A DNA stretch of 33,162 nt from an uncultured Corynebacterium sp. (GTDB lineage: Bacteria > Actinomycetota > Actinomycetes > Mycobacteriales > Mycobacteriaceae), in assembly GCF_946222985.1 (NCBI RefSeq), contig NZ_CAMIFY010000031.1:1-33162 (forward strand), given 5' to 3'. Of the stretch, positions 1 to 7,741 are shown one piece after another. A program made the translations under genes and the position numbers. The stretch's first letter is position 1; the number at the start of each line of letters is the position of its first letter. A model generated the notes under the pieces. That model was given only the letters and a program-made list of their open reading frames with translations, made no database searches and was not told where the DNA came from.

Positions 1-48
1 GGTCGGGGTTGGGGTCGGGGTTGGGGCCGGGGTTGCGGCTGCGGCGTT
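1..48. repeat. 12-bp G-rich tandem repeat with G-quadruplex motif
   Basis: The unit GGTCGGGGTTGG occurs twice exactly (1-12, 13-24), followed by decayed copies at 25-36 and 37-48. The array contains five GGGG runs (5-8, 11-14, 17-20, 23-26, 29-32) separated by two bases each, a strong intramolecular G-quadruplex pattern. It could be the edge of a gene outside the window. The plus strand reads a Val-Gly repeat ending at a TGA at 74-76. The minus strand reads Thr-Pro or Asn-Pro repeats. I cannot tell which, if either, is translated. Confidence 0.7.
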
Positions 49-313
49 TGGGCCGGCGACTTGGTTCCAGCGCTGAGGTGGCGGTCGGCGGCACCTCTGG
101 GGTCCCCGGAGCCTCACCTGTCACGAATTTCGCGAATGCCCCCGCCGCGGGACGGCCACGAATTTTTTGACCTGGTCTTTTGCTCCTCCTGGCTGTCCCG
201 GTTCGGGCGACTTCGAATCGGTGATGGTCCGCGAGGTCGTGGAGAGCTGCCGACGCGCGCCCCGCCCTCGGCCCACTCCGCCTTCACTCCACTCCGCCTT
301 CACCCCACCCCCG
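49..313. other. Gene-free stretch before the AbiEi-like gene
   Basis: No convincing gene is seen. The region contains a T-run near 165-170 and local AT-richer patches that contrast with the surrounding DNA. Open frames here lack ribosome sites and recognisable protein. A minus-strand GTG at 122-124 could begin a gene running off the left edge, but nothing supports it beyond an open frame. Confidence 0.4.
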
Positions 314-1408
314 ATGGTCACCCACCCGAAGATTCGACGGAACCGTTCGGCGCCGGGCCGCGTCAAAACGGGCGTGAACATACTCAGCGGAAACAGCGAA
401 GCCGAAAGAAAAACGCTCAAGCGCAGGTGCGACAAGGGGGAGCTCCACCGCGTGCGCCCGAACATCTACATCTCCGCCGACGAGTGGAACGAGATGGACG
501 AGCAGGGCCGGCGTCGCGCGCGGCACATGACGGCGGTCGATGGTCGTGTCGGCTCGGTGATCGTCGGGCGCAGCGCGGCGTTGGCCTGGGGGTTGGACAT
601 CGTCGATCGAGGCAACCACCGCCTGCCGCCTGATGCAGCCGGTGACGTGGGAGTTCCGGGACCCCGGTACGGCGATGACGTCGTCGAGCTCGGGCATCCG
701 ACGCGCCGTCGCTACGAAAACAGGGGCGGTGTCCACGAACGGAAACTCGGGTGGGGCGCTAAGGACCTGTGGCGAATCGGCGGGCGGCCGGTGACGTCGG
801 TCGGCGCCACGGTCGCGGACATTTCGACTCGCCACGGCTTCGGCCATGGTCTCGTCGCCGCGGACTCGGCCCTGCGGCTCGGGCACTCCGCCATCGATCT
901 GGCCGCCGCGGCGAACCGTTCGGCCAACCCCCGCCAGGCGCTGCGCACGGTGGCCTGCGCCTCCCAGCTCGCGGACAGTGCGGCCGAGTCGCTGATGCGG
1001 GCGCAGATCATCGATGCCGGGTTGCCTGCGCCGGAGCTGCAGCTGCGGGTGTTCGGTGCGGGGAAGGTGCTGATCGGTTACGTCGACATGGGGTATCCGG
1101 GGTTTCTGGCGGTGGTCGAGGTCCATGGTGAGGCTAAGTTCACCGGGGCGTACGGCGATCCGGAGGAGCGTTCGTTGTTCGAATGGCGTCGGGAGTCCGA
1201 GTTGGTCGCCGAAGGGTTGGCGGTGATGCGGGTGACGTGGCCCGAGATCCTGTCGGGCGAGGCTTTGCGACGGCTCCGGGAGACCCTGGAGCGTCAGCGA
1301 GCGGTGGTGGATGCGGGTGCGGAAACGACGGCGCATTTCCTTCGGGCGGGGGACAGGTGGCCGGAGGGGTTCACCACGAAAAGTCGCCGGCGCAACGGCC
1401 GATCTTGA
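314..1408 (+). CDS. AbiEi-antitoxin-like / DUF559-type endonuclease-like protein
   Basis: A 364-residue protein of the actinobacterial group often annotated as type IV toxin-antitoxin AbiEi-family or DUF559 protein. The N-terminal third has the short winged-helix signature of AbiEi proteins (KGELHRVRPNIYIS, then GRSAALAWGLDI). The C-terminal third resembles a very-short-patch-repair/DUF559 nuclease fold: IGYVDMGYPG supplies the Asp, VVEVHGEAKF the Glu and Lys, and VMRVTWPEIL the closing strand. The active-site assignment is inference. No AbiEii-type toxin partner lies next to it, so it appears to be an orphan. The ATG at 314 was chosen because upstream codons (from 167) are Pro/Arg-rich and unlike the family. 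A GTG at 374 is also possible, and neither has a clear Shine-Dalgarno. The first part of the gene (about 365-430) is AT-richer than its surroundings, which hints at transfer. Confidence 0.65.
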   Translation: MVTHPKIRRNRSAPGRVKTGVNILSGNSEAERKTLKRRCDKGELHRVRPNIYISADEWNEMDEQGRRRARHMTAVDGRVGSVIVGRSAALAWGLDIVDRGNHRLPPDAAGDVGVPGPRYGDDVVELGHPTRRRYENRGGVHERKLGWGAKDLWRIGGRPVTSVGATVADISTRHGFGHGLVAADSALRLGHSAIDLAAAANRSANPRQALRTVACASQLADSAAESLMRAQIIDAGLPAPELQLRVFGAGKVLIGYVDMGYPGFLAVVEVHGEAKFTGAYGDPEERSLFEWRRESELVAEGLAVMRVTWPEILSGEALRRLRETLERQRAVVDAGAETTAHFLRAGDRWPEGFTTKSRRRNGRS

Positions 1409-1632
1409 GCGGGACGAGCGCAAAGGCGGCCGCCGCCCGTGGATGGGAGGGCCACGGGCGCGAACTCGCCCAAAACGGGACTGTTTTCGAGGCCGCGAAC
1501 TGGGGTTTTGGCGTGCCGGACCGTCCCGAAGTGGGGGACGTGGCGGATTTTGGGGCTGGAGAGACGCCGGTGATCCGTGTGCCGTAAGCGGCCGCCGCGC
1601 GGTCGCCCCCGGCCAGGCGCCGCAACCGCGAT

Positions 1633-1647
1633 TACCCTGGGCGGGCA
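1633..1647 (+). promoter_or_regulatory. Leaderless promoter -10 of the RNB ribonuclease gene
   Basis: TACCCT at 1633-1638 lies 8 nt before the ATG at 1647, with no Shine-Dalgarno between. This places transcription start at the ATG and supports that start over the longer open frame upstream. No -35 is claimed. Confidence 0.55.
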
Positions 1648-3158
1648 TGAAGCTCTATGCCGCCGCCCTGGATTTCCGCCCCGTCGCCCGCGCGCTGGGG
1701 GTGCCCGAGAAATTCGCCCCGGAGGTCCACGCCGATGCGGAGCGCGCCGCCGACCGCCGCGAAGCCCGCACGGACCTGCGCGACGTGCCGTTCGTGACCA
1801 TCGACCCGCCGGGGTCGATGGATCTGGACCAGGCGATGCACCTCAGCGCGCTGGACGCGGACGGTGAAACCACGAACGGCGACGCTCCCGGCGGGTGGCG
1901 GGTGCTCTACGCCATCGCCGACGTCGGCGGTTTGATCGCCCCGGATTCGCTCACGGCCCGCGAGGCGATGCGCCGCGGTCAGACGATGTACCTGCCCGAC
2001 GAGCCGACTCGCCTGCATCCGGCCGCGCTGTCGGAGGGCGCCGGCAGTCTGCTGCCCGACGTCGATCGGCCGGCGGTGGTGTGGGACATCGTCGTCGGTG
2101 CCGACGGTGAGCCGGTCAGCTGGGACGTGTACCCGGGGCTGGTGCGGTCGGTGGCGCGGTTGGAGTACGTGGAGGTCCAGGCGTCGTTCGATGCGGGGTC
2201 GCCGCATCCGTCGATCGCGGCGCTGCCGGAGTTGGGGCGGGCGCGGCAGGGCTCGGCGCTGCGGCGCGAGGCGATCAATCTGCGACTGCCGTCCCAGACC
2301 GTCGCGCCCACCGACGACGGCCGGTGGGAGCTGCACTTGGATGCGCGGCCGCCGGTGATGGATTTCAACTCCGAGATCTCGCTGTTGGCGGGCATGGTCG
2401 CGGGGCGGATGATGGCGGAGGCCGGCGTCGGTGTGCTGCGGACTCTGCGGCCGGCCGGCGACGAGGCGCTCGACGAGTTCCGGGTCGCGGCCCGCGCGCT
2501 TGGTTTCGGCTCCGACGATCTTCCCGACGGTGCCGACATCGCGCAGGTCAGTGCGTTTCTCGCGGGCGTCGACGCGGATTCGCCGCGCGGGATGGCGGTG
2601 ATGAAGGATGCGACGCGATTGTTGCGGGGGTCGGGGTATCAGCGCGTCGAGACGCTTGACGACGGCCATACGCCCGCCCCGTCCGACGTCCCGGTCCATT
2701 CCGGCGTCGGCGGCCCGTATGCGCACGTCACGGCTCCGTTGCGGCGGCTGATCGACCGGTTCGGGTTGGAGTATTGCCTGGCCATCGCAGCCCATCGTCG
2801 CGGTGAGACCGACGCGGTGGAGGTGCCCGGGTGGGTCGGCGACGGAGTCGACGAGGCAATCGGCGTCATGGCCTCGTCGGGGCAGCTGGCCTCGCGGGTC
2901 GACCGGGCGTGCCTCGATCTGACCGAGGCGGTGGTGCTGGAGCCGTGGATCGGCCATGCCTTCGATGCGGCGGTGCTGCACGAACGCGGCGACCGTGCGG
3001 AGATCTTCGTCATCGAACCGCCCGTCTTCGCCGATTGCCGCGGGCCCGAAGAGTCGGGCACGCCGCAGGAGGGCACGGCCCAGCGCGTCAGCCTCGTGGC
3101 GGCGGATTCGTCGGACCCGGTGGAGGCGCAGGTGCTGTTCACCTGGCCTGCGGACTAG
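1647..3158 (+). CDS. RNB-domain ribonuclease (RNase II/R family)
   Basis: A 503-residue exoribonuclease of the RNase II/R superfamily, expected to degrade RNA 3' to 5' in the cytoplasm. The metal-binding signature is TIDPPGSMDLDQAMHL at about residues 51-66. It matches the family IDxxxxxDxDD motif except that the last Asp is Gln. The conserved RNA-clamping segment YAHVTAPLRRLID at about 358-370 corresponds to the family YAHFTSPIRRY motif. Only about 45 residues precede the catalytic domain and no clear S1 or cold-shock domain is visible, so this is a short stand-alone RNB protein and not full-length RNase R. The start is set by the leaderless -10 at 1633. The gene runs convergently into the galK-like gene, with 14 bp between the stop codons. 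Confidence 0.88.
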   Translation: MKLYAAALDFRPVARALGVPEKFAPEVHADAERAADRREARTDLRDVPFVTIDPPGSMDLDQAMHLSALDADGETTNGDAPGGWRVLYAIADVGGLIAPDSLTAREAMRRGQTMYLPDEPTRLHPAALSEGAGSLLPDVDRPAVVWDIVVGADGEPVSWDVYPGLVRSVARLEYVEVQASFDAGSPHPSIAALPELGRARQGSALRREAINLRLPSQTVAPTDDGRWELHLDARPPVMDFNSEISLLAGMVAGRMMAEAGVGVLRTLRPAGDEALDEFRVAARALGFGSDDLPDGADIAQVSAFLAGVDADSPRGMAVMKDATRLLRGSGYQRVETLDDGHTPAPSDVPVHSGVGGPYAHVTAPLRRLIDRFGLEYCLAIAAHRRGETDAVEVPGWVGDGVDEAIGVMASSGQLASRVDRACLDLTEAVVLEPWIGHAFDAAVLHERGDRAEIFVIEPPVFADCRGPEESGTPQEGTAQRVSLVAADSSDPVEAQVLFTWPAD

Positions 3159-3172
3159 GTCCGGGGCCGGGA

Positions 3173-4342
3173 CTAGGCCAGGGCCTCGGACTCGGTGACC
3201 GTCGCGCCGGCGTCGGTGTCGATCACGCGCAGCACGTCGCCGCCGTCGGCGCGGATGGCGTCTTCGATGGCGTCGGCGTCGTCGGCGTGGGCCCACACGA
3301 CGAGCGCCGCACCGCGGGCCGGGCAGCATCGGGCCACGGCGTCGTGGCCGTCGAGGGAGGCGACCAGGCGCCCCATCGGCGAATCGGCCGGGGGCGCGGT
3401 GTCGCGCACGGACACGTCGTGGGACACGCCCGCCATCGTGGCGGCCATGTCGCCGTGGCGCAGGTGCGCGGACACGGCGCGGGCGCGGTCGGAGCATCCG
3501 GAGGCGTCGTCGAGCCACTGGGTGGCGCGGCCGACGGTCGGGGCGTCGCCGTCGGGGTGGACCTCGCGGCGGGCGCGCACCCAATCCAGCACGCGGGTCT
3601 GCGCCTCGGGCAGGCCGTGGAGGGTGGGCACGCCGAAGGCGGCGCAGGCCTCGGCGAAGAATTCGTGGCGCTCGACCAGGGGCGAGGCGCCGGTGATGTC
3701 GGGGGAGTAGGCGACCATCAGCGCGAGGTTGTCCGGCCGTTCGGTCTGCGTCACGGCCTGATCGGCGTGGTTGCAGGTCAGCACGGAGTTCGGGCGGCTG
3801 CGCAGGGCCACGGTGTACGGGTGCAACGGCCAGTGGCGGCCGAGGTGGTCGGCCGAGACCTCGTGGAGGGCGTCGGCCAGGCGGGCGCGGGTGGGCACGT
3901 CGTCGCGGTCGCCCCACCGGACGTTGGCGGCCAGCGCGATCGCCGACTGCAGGGCCGCGTGCTCGCCGAGGCCGCGGCCGGCGGGGATGTCCGTCGCCCA
4001 CCGCACCGTCAGGCCCGATCCCGTGCGGGGGATCAGGTGCGTGGTGTGCTGCAGCGCCACCACCGCGGCGGCCACCGCCGTCACGTCGTGCGGGTAGCCC
4101 GCCGGCACGGCGTCGGGCATGGGCAGGCGGGTCTCCTCGCGGGGGGAGATCACCACCAGTTCGTCGGTGTCGTTGGCCTCGAGCGCCACGGCCGTCGACG
4201 CGGGCAGGGCGGTGGCCAGCAGCATGCCGCCGGTGGCCGCGCAGGCCTCGCCCAGCAGTTCCACCGATCCCGGCGCGTGCGCGATCGTCGCATCCGGCCC
4301 CGAGGACTCGCGGATTCGTTCGACGGCGGCGGGGACGGGCAT
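3173..4342 (-). CDS. Galactokinase-like GHMP family protein, kinase motifs degenerate
   Basis: A 389-residue protein with the overall length and motif order of galactokinase (GHMP superfamily). In C. glutamicum a galK-annotated gene sits beside glnA2/glnE (recollection), so the location fits. The catalytic motifs are broken. Motif 1 reads APGSVELLGEACAATGG where galactokinases have APGRVNLIGEHTDYN, so the sugar-binding His and Asp are Ala. The ATP loop GLSSSAAL reads GLGEHAAL. The region expected to hold the catalytic base (GIMDQ) reads WPLHPYT. The C-terminal glycine motif is also gone. I infer a pseudo-enzyme or a changed function. The ATG at 4342 has AAAGG about 8 nt upstream. The frame opens further upstream (to 4501), but the promoter and leader structures lie there. 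Confidence 0.75.
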   Translation of the reverse strand: MPVPAAVERIRESSGPDATIAHAPGSVELLGEACAATGGMLLATALPASTAVALEANDTDELVVISPREETRLPMPDAVPAGYPHDVTAVAAAVVALQHTTHLIPRTGSGLTVRWATDIPAGRGLGEHAALQSAIALAANVRWGDRDDVPTRARLADALHEVSADHLGRHWPLHPYTVALRSRPNSVLTCNHADQAVTQTERPDNLALMVAYSPDITGASPLVERHEFFAEACAAFGVPTLHGLPEAQTRVLDWVRARREVHPDGDAPTVGRATQWLDDASGCSDRARAVSAHLRHGDMAATMAGVSHDVSVRDTAPPADSPMGRLVASLDGHDAVARCCPARGAALVVWAHADDADAIEDAIRADGGDVLRVIDTDAGATVTESEALA

Positions 4343-4402
4343 CGGGGACCTTTCGATGGGGGACGGGACGGGCGCGGCGACGTGGCGGCCCCGAACCGAA
4401 AA

Positions 4403-4436
4403 CCCGCGTGCACCGGTGCAATTCACCGGATGCGGG
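4403..4436 (-). promoter_or_regulatory. Structured leader with mutually exclusive hairpins, galK-like gene
   Basis: Within the inferred 5' leader, outer arms CCCGC (4403-4407) and GCGGG (4432-4436) enclose an inner hairpin CCGGTG (4413-4418) and CACCGG (4424-4429) with a 5-nt loop. The overlapping palindrome TGCACCGGTGCA (4409-4420) competes with it. An attenuator or translation-control role is only inference. Confidence 0.35.
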
Positions 4437-4475
4437 AGTTCGTCGGGGCCGCCGCGCCGCGAGCCATGACCTGAG

Positions 4476-4504
4476 ATAGTACCCGCGGGTAACCTTGGCA
4501 CAAC
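4476..4504 (-). promoter_or_regulatory. Promoter of the galK-like gene with palindromic operator
   Basis: Read on the minus strand, TTGTGC, 16 nt, then TACTAT form a plausible -35/-10 pair. The perfect palindrome TACCCGCGGGTA (4480-4491) lies in the spacer and overlaps the -10, the usual position for a repressor site. On the plus strand the edge of the same palindrome provides TAACCT (4490-4495), a possible -10 for the small gene at 4603, so the site could control both directions. Confidence 0.5.
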
Positions 4505-4602
4505 CGGCCCGTCGGTCGCGGCGGCCTTCCCGGAGGCCGTGGCGGCGTCGGGCGACCGCGAGTTTCCGGTGATTGTTCAGGGCGATTATTCAGGAGGATG
4601 GC

Positions 4603-4812
4603 ATGGCCGACGACGCCAAGGATTGGTACTACACCCCGTCGACGGGCGAGGTGACCCGCGGCAAGGCCAGCGGGTGGGACGACCGCATGGGTCCGTACTC
4701 CACCGAGGCCGAGGCGCGGGCGGCCATGGAGCGCGTGGCGGCGCGCAACGAGGCCGCCGACGATTGGGACGAGGAGGACGACGACTGGGGCAAGCCCCCG
4801 GCCGACGCCTGA
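4603..4812 (+). CDS. Small conserved actinobacterial protein (SPOR-annotated family)
   Basis: A 69-residue acidic cytoplasmic protein. It contains WYYTPSTGEVTRGK, then WDDRMGPYSTEAEA, followed by a helix and an Asp/Glu/Trp-rich tail. This arrangement recurs in a family of short actinobacterial proteins sometimes annotated as SPOR-domain proteins. Its function is not known to me. The start at 4603 has AGGAGG at 4592-4597, spaced 5 nt. It is divergent from the galK-like gene and ends 53 bp before a perfect 15-bp hairpin. Confidence 0.8.
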   Translation: MADDAKDWYYTPSTGEVTRGKASGWDDRMGPYSTEAEARAAMERVAARNEAADDWDEEDDDWGKPPADA

Positions 4813-4865
4813 TCGCCCTGCGTCGGCCGGTTCACGCCGACCGGCCGGCGCCTCATTCGACGCGA

Positions 4866-4898
4866 AAGCCCCGCGAGAGTCGAACTCTCGCGGGGCTT
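4866..4898. terminator. Bidirectional terminator hairpin
   Basis: Perfect 15-bp inverted repeat, left arm 4866-4880 and right arm 4884-4898, core GCCCCGCGAGAGT, loop CGA. It lies between the stop of the small plus-strand gene (4812) and the stop of the convergent doxX-like gene (4932). AAA on the left arm and TT on the right give weak U-tails in both directions. Confidence 0.85.
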
Positions 4899-4931
4899 CG
4901 TCGTGATTCGAGCGCGTGCCGAATGCGTCGG

Positions 4932-5411
4932 TCAGGCGCGAACGCGGGCGTCGCGGGCATCGCGCCCGTTGGCGGTGGCGACGCGCGCGGTGCGGCGCGA
5001 GGCCAGGATCGCGTCGACGGAGAAGCGGCCCGAGCCCAGGGCGGCCATGAACAGCGCGGCGGCGCCGATGGCGATGACCAGCTCCGGGCCGCCGTTGTCG
5101 ACGAACATGCCGGCGCCGGTGTGGGCGATGATCCACGCGCCGAGCATCTGCAGCGCCAGGATGATGCCGACGATCGGCTGGAAGGCGCCGGCGATGATGA
5201 GGATGCCGCCGACGAACTCGACGATCGCGGCGATCCACGCGGTGATGGTCGGGGCCGGGGCGCCCATGCCCTCGAAGCCCGCCTGCGTGCCGGCGATGGT
5301 CCAGTCGAACAGCTTCTGCCAGCCGTGGGCGAGCACGACGGCGCCGAGGCCGAGGCGCGCGATCAGCGCGAGGACATCGCGGACGACGGTGGGCAGGTGG
5401 GGGTAGGTCAT
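4932..5411 (-). CDS. DoxX family integral membrane protein
   Basis: A 159-residue protein with about four membrane helices: LALIARLGLGAVVLAHGWQK, then TAWIAAIVEFVGGILIIAGA, IVGIILALQMLGAWIIAH, and LVIAIGAAALFMAAL. The AHGWQKLFD and GAGMF segments are typical of DoxX/SURF4-type proteins. In mycobacteria, DoxX works with SodA and a thiosulfate sulfurtransferase in redox defence (established knowledge). The precise role here is unknown. The ATG at 5411 is preceded by GAGGAG on the coding strand. A RosR-like operator lies about 98 bp upstream (5509-5526), consistent with oxidative-stress control. The C-terminus is Arg/Ala-rich. Confidence 0.85.
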   Translation of the reverse strand: MTYPHLPTVVRDVLALIARLGLGAVVLAHGWQKLFDWTIAGTQAGFEGMGAPAPTITAWIAAIVEFVGGILIIAGAFQPIVGIILALQMLGAWIIAHTGAGMFVDNGGPELVIAIGAAALFMAALGSGRFSVDAILASRRTARVATANGRDARDARVRA

Positions 5412-5508
5412 GGGTCTCCTCGGATGGTCGACTCGCCGTGGTGCGCGCGAGTTCGGAAGTGTCGTCGCCGCATCGTCGCGGGGTTCGTGGCGGTCGCCGC
5501 GACGCGAC

Positions 5509-5534
5509 AATGTGACGTGTCAACAATGAGGGTA
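5509..5534 (-). promoter_or_regulatory. RosR-like operator and -10 of the doxX-like gene
   Basis: On the coding strand 5526-5509 reads TTGTTGACACGTCACATT. As I recall it, the C. glutamicum RosR (MarR-type, peroxide-sensitive) consensus is TTGTTGAYRYRTCAACWA, and this site matches about 15 of 18 positions. A -10-like TACCCT (5534-5529) abuts it. Related sites precede both FMN reductase genes. Confidence 0.6.
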
Positions 5535-5547
5535 GGGCAGACGTCGA

Positions 5548-5570
5548 CGCCCACGCAAATTGCGTGGGCG
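5548..5570. terminator. Hairpin after the CYTH-CHAD gene
   Basis: A 23-bp near-perfect palindrome (arms CGCCCACGCAA and TTGCGTGGGCG, one-base centre), 64 bp beyond the CYTH-CHAD stop and before the doxX-like promoter. It is probably a terminator, although there is no long T-tract. Confidence 0.65.
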
Positions 5571-5634
5571 CCTGCTTTGCGACGGTCCGGTGCGCACGTC
5601 GCGGCCGCCGACATCGACGGCCGCGGCCGGTGCG

Positions 5635-7638
5635 TTACTTCCGGCGTTTCTTGTCCTTGCCGGTCTTGGAGCGGACCTTGTCCATCTTGGCGGCGAGCTT
5701 GTCGTAGGCCTTGAGCACGGCGTCGACGTCGTCGTCGTAACGCTCCAACGCCGTCAGGCCATCCATGCGCTCGATCTGATAGAGAACGCCGTACCCGAAG
5801 GTGTCGTGGTGGCGCGCATGCGCCCGACGGGACTTCTGCAGCAGCACGTGGCGGGCGGTGCAGGTGTCCTGGAAATCGCCCAGGGACGACTGCAGCTTCT
5901 TGCACGCCGCGTAGAGCTTCTTGGTGGGCATGCCCGTCGACTGCGCCGCCTCCGCCGAGTACCGCAGCTTCTTCGCGGCCTTGCGCACGTCGTGGAAACG
6001 CTCCTCGCGCTCGTCGGTCGACAACGAAGCGTCATCGCGGCCGGCGACGGCCTTGCGGTGCTTGTTCTCGAACTTGCGGAACGCCTTGGCCAGGTGCAGC
6101 GCCAGCACCGCGTTGGTCTCGGCGCGGACCTGCTCGGGGGACTTCGCCGGGGCGGGCGCGGGTGCCTCCTCGTGCTCGGGCTCGTGCTCGGTGTCCGGCT
6201 CGTCGGCGGACTCGGAACGGGCGTCGGCGTCGGCATCCGCGTCGGCGGTATCCGCTTCAGCGTCAGCGTCGGTGTCTTCGTCCACGATCTTCGCCGCGGA
6301 GTCGGCGGGAGACAGTTCGCCGTCGTCGTCAAGCGAATCGGTCTCGGATTCGGTCTCGCCGTCTCGGCTCGCGGCCTCCGCCGCGGCCCGCTTGGCGGCC
6401 TTCCTCTCCGCCTTCTCCGCCTCCTCGCGCTCGGCGTCGGCGGCGGCGTTCGGGTTGACCGGCGGATCGGCGAGCAACTCCTCGAGCTGACCGAGGATGG
6501 ACAGGTAGCGGCTGGAATCCAGGGCGGCGACGACGCGGCGGTGAGCGCGGTCGTAGTCGCGGCGGATGTCGGCGATGAGCTCCTCGCGCATCTCCCCGTC
6601 GACGACGTCGGCCTCGTCGCGCTGGAGCTGCTGCTCGAACCGCTCCGCCACGACCTCCGCGTCACGGGCCACGCCCAAAACGCCGGCCAACAGCTTCAGC
6701 TCCGACTCCATGTGGGCGATCTCGTCGCCGACGAGGATGCCGTGGAATGTCTGCATGTGGCTGCGCAGCTCACGGGTGGCCACGCGCATCTGGTGGACCG
6801 AATCCCACTCGTCGGCGCGGACCTTCGGATCCCACTCGACGATCTTGGCCACGTTGGCCGCCAGCGCATCGACGATGGCGCGGCCCGGCGTGCCCTCGGG
6901 CAAGTCCGCCGGCGTCGGCGGCACCGGGGCGGCGTCCTTCGAATCCCCCAGGGCCGTCGCCAGCTTCGACGGGCTCTCCGACGGCGTCGCACCGGCGATG
7001 CGCAGCACCGCGCCGAGACGCTCGAGCAGCGCGGGTCCCTCCGGATCGGTCGACATGTCGCCGAGCAGCTCGATCTCCCATTCGCGCCACGTGGTCTCTT
7101 CGCCGCCGGGCAGCAGCGACACCGCGGTGACGTGGTCGTCGCAGAACTCGGCGATCGGCGTGCCCTGCGCGTTGCGCAGCGTGGAGACGTGGCGGACGTT
7201 GTCGACGCGGGCGATGGGCCGCAGCGGATGCTCGCGGACCAGGGACCGGACCGGGTCGAGCAGCGAGGCGGGGACCTCGTAGACGGCGTCGGCGCCCTCG
7301 CCCTGCACGGACCCCTCGTCGAGGTCGGCGCCGAACTCCATGCGGCCGGCGGCGACCGGGGTCTTCAGATGCCACCCCTCGTCCGGGCCGCCCGTGCGCC
7401 GGCGCAACGTGCGCTTGGCTCGGGTCAGCCGCAGGTCCTCGGTGTCGAGGTACATGGCCGACATTTCGCGGATCTCCACCTCGGCGTCGGCGACGCCGGG
7501 GACGAACTCGAAACCGGGCACGACGGCGGCGTCCGGCGCAGCGAACTTCACCTCCACCTCGAGCGTGGCCGAAGGTTCGGTGCGCTCGCGCTTCGCGACG
7601 GTGGGGGAGGTGGCTGCTGCATCGGATCGGTTCTCCAT
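5635..7638 (-). CDS. CYTH-CHAD domain protein with acidic insert
   Basis: A 667-residue protein. The N-terminal CYTH domain (about 25-230) has the ExExK signature EVEVKF, the tunnel fold of triphosphate-processing enzymes. The CHAD domain (about 270-660) shows its conserved His-Arg helices twice, VHQMRVATRELRSHM near 283 and FHDVRKAAKKLRYSAE near 530. CHAD domains bind inorganic polyphosphate, so a role in polyphosphate or triphosphate metabolism is expected. The two CHAD halves are split by about 110 low-complexity residues (about 393-506). These run from a Lys/Arg/Ala helix through a long Asp/Glu/Ala stretch to a Pro-Ala linker. The tail is basic (KTGKDKKRRK). The ATG at 7638 was chosen because upstream residues are Pro/Arg-rich and unlike CYTH. 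AGGA lies about 9 nt upstream. Confidence 0.88.
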   Translation of the reverse strand: MENRSDAAATSPTVAKRERTEPSATLEVEVKFAAPDAAVVPGFEFVPGVADAEVEIREMSAMYLDTEDLRLTRAKRTLRRRTGGPDEGWHLKTPVAAGRMEFGADLDEGSVQGEGADAVYEVPASLLDPVRSLVREHPLRPIARVDNVRHVSTLRNAQGTPIAEFCDDHVTAVSLLPGGEETTWREWEIELLGDMSTDPEGPALLERLGAVLRIAGATPSESPSKLATALGDSKDAAPVPPTPADLPEGTPGRAIVDALAANVAKIVEWDPKVRADEWDSVHQMRVATRELRSHMQTFHGILVGDEIAHMESELKLLAGVLGVARDAEVVAERFEQQLQRDEADVVDGEMREELIADIRRDYDRAHRRVVAALDSSRYLSILGQLEELLADPPVNPNAAADAEREEAEKAERKAAKRAAAEAASRDGETESETDSLDDDGELSPADSAAKIVDEDTDADAEADTADADADADARSESADEPDTEHEPEHEEAPAPAPAKSPEQVRAETNAVLALHLAKAFRKFENKHRKAVAGRDDASLSTDEREERFHDVRKAAKKLRYSAEAAQSTGMPTKKLYAACKKLQSSLGDFQDTCTARHVLLQKSRRAHARHHDTFGYGVLYQIERMDGLTALERYDDDVDAVLKAYDKLAAKMDKVRSKTGKDKKRRK

Positions 7639-7741
7639 GTGATCGATCCTACCCCCGTGTGGTGGGGGTCGACAGGCCCCCGCGCGCCCCGGTTTCGGGC
7701 CGGGAGCGGGGAAAATCGGCCGGCGCGCGGCCGAGGCCGGG

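Noticed and set aside
1632..4421. 929-codon open frame on the minus strand across the ribonuclease and galK-like genes
   Set aside because: Arg/Pro/His-rich translation with no family resemblance. It is antisense to two recognisable genes, a typical shadow of high-GC DNA.
4866..4898. TCGAACTCTCG resembling part of a tRNA
   Set aside because: It is the loop and arm of a perfect 15-bp terminator hairpin. No tRNA acceptor, D or anticodon arms are present.
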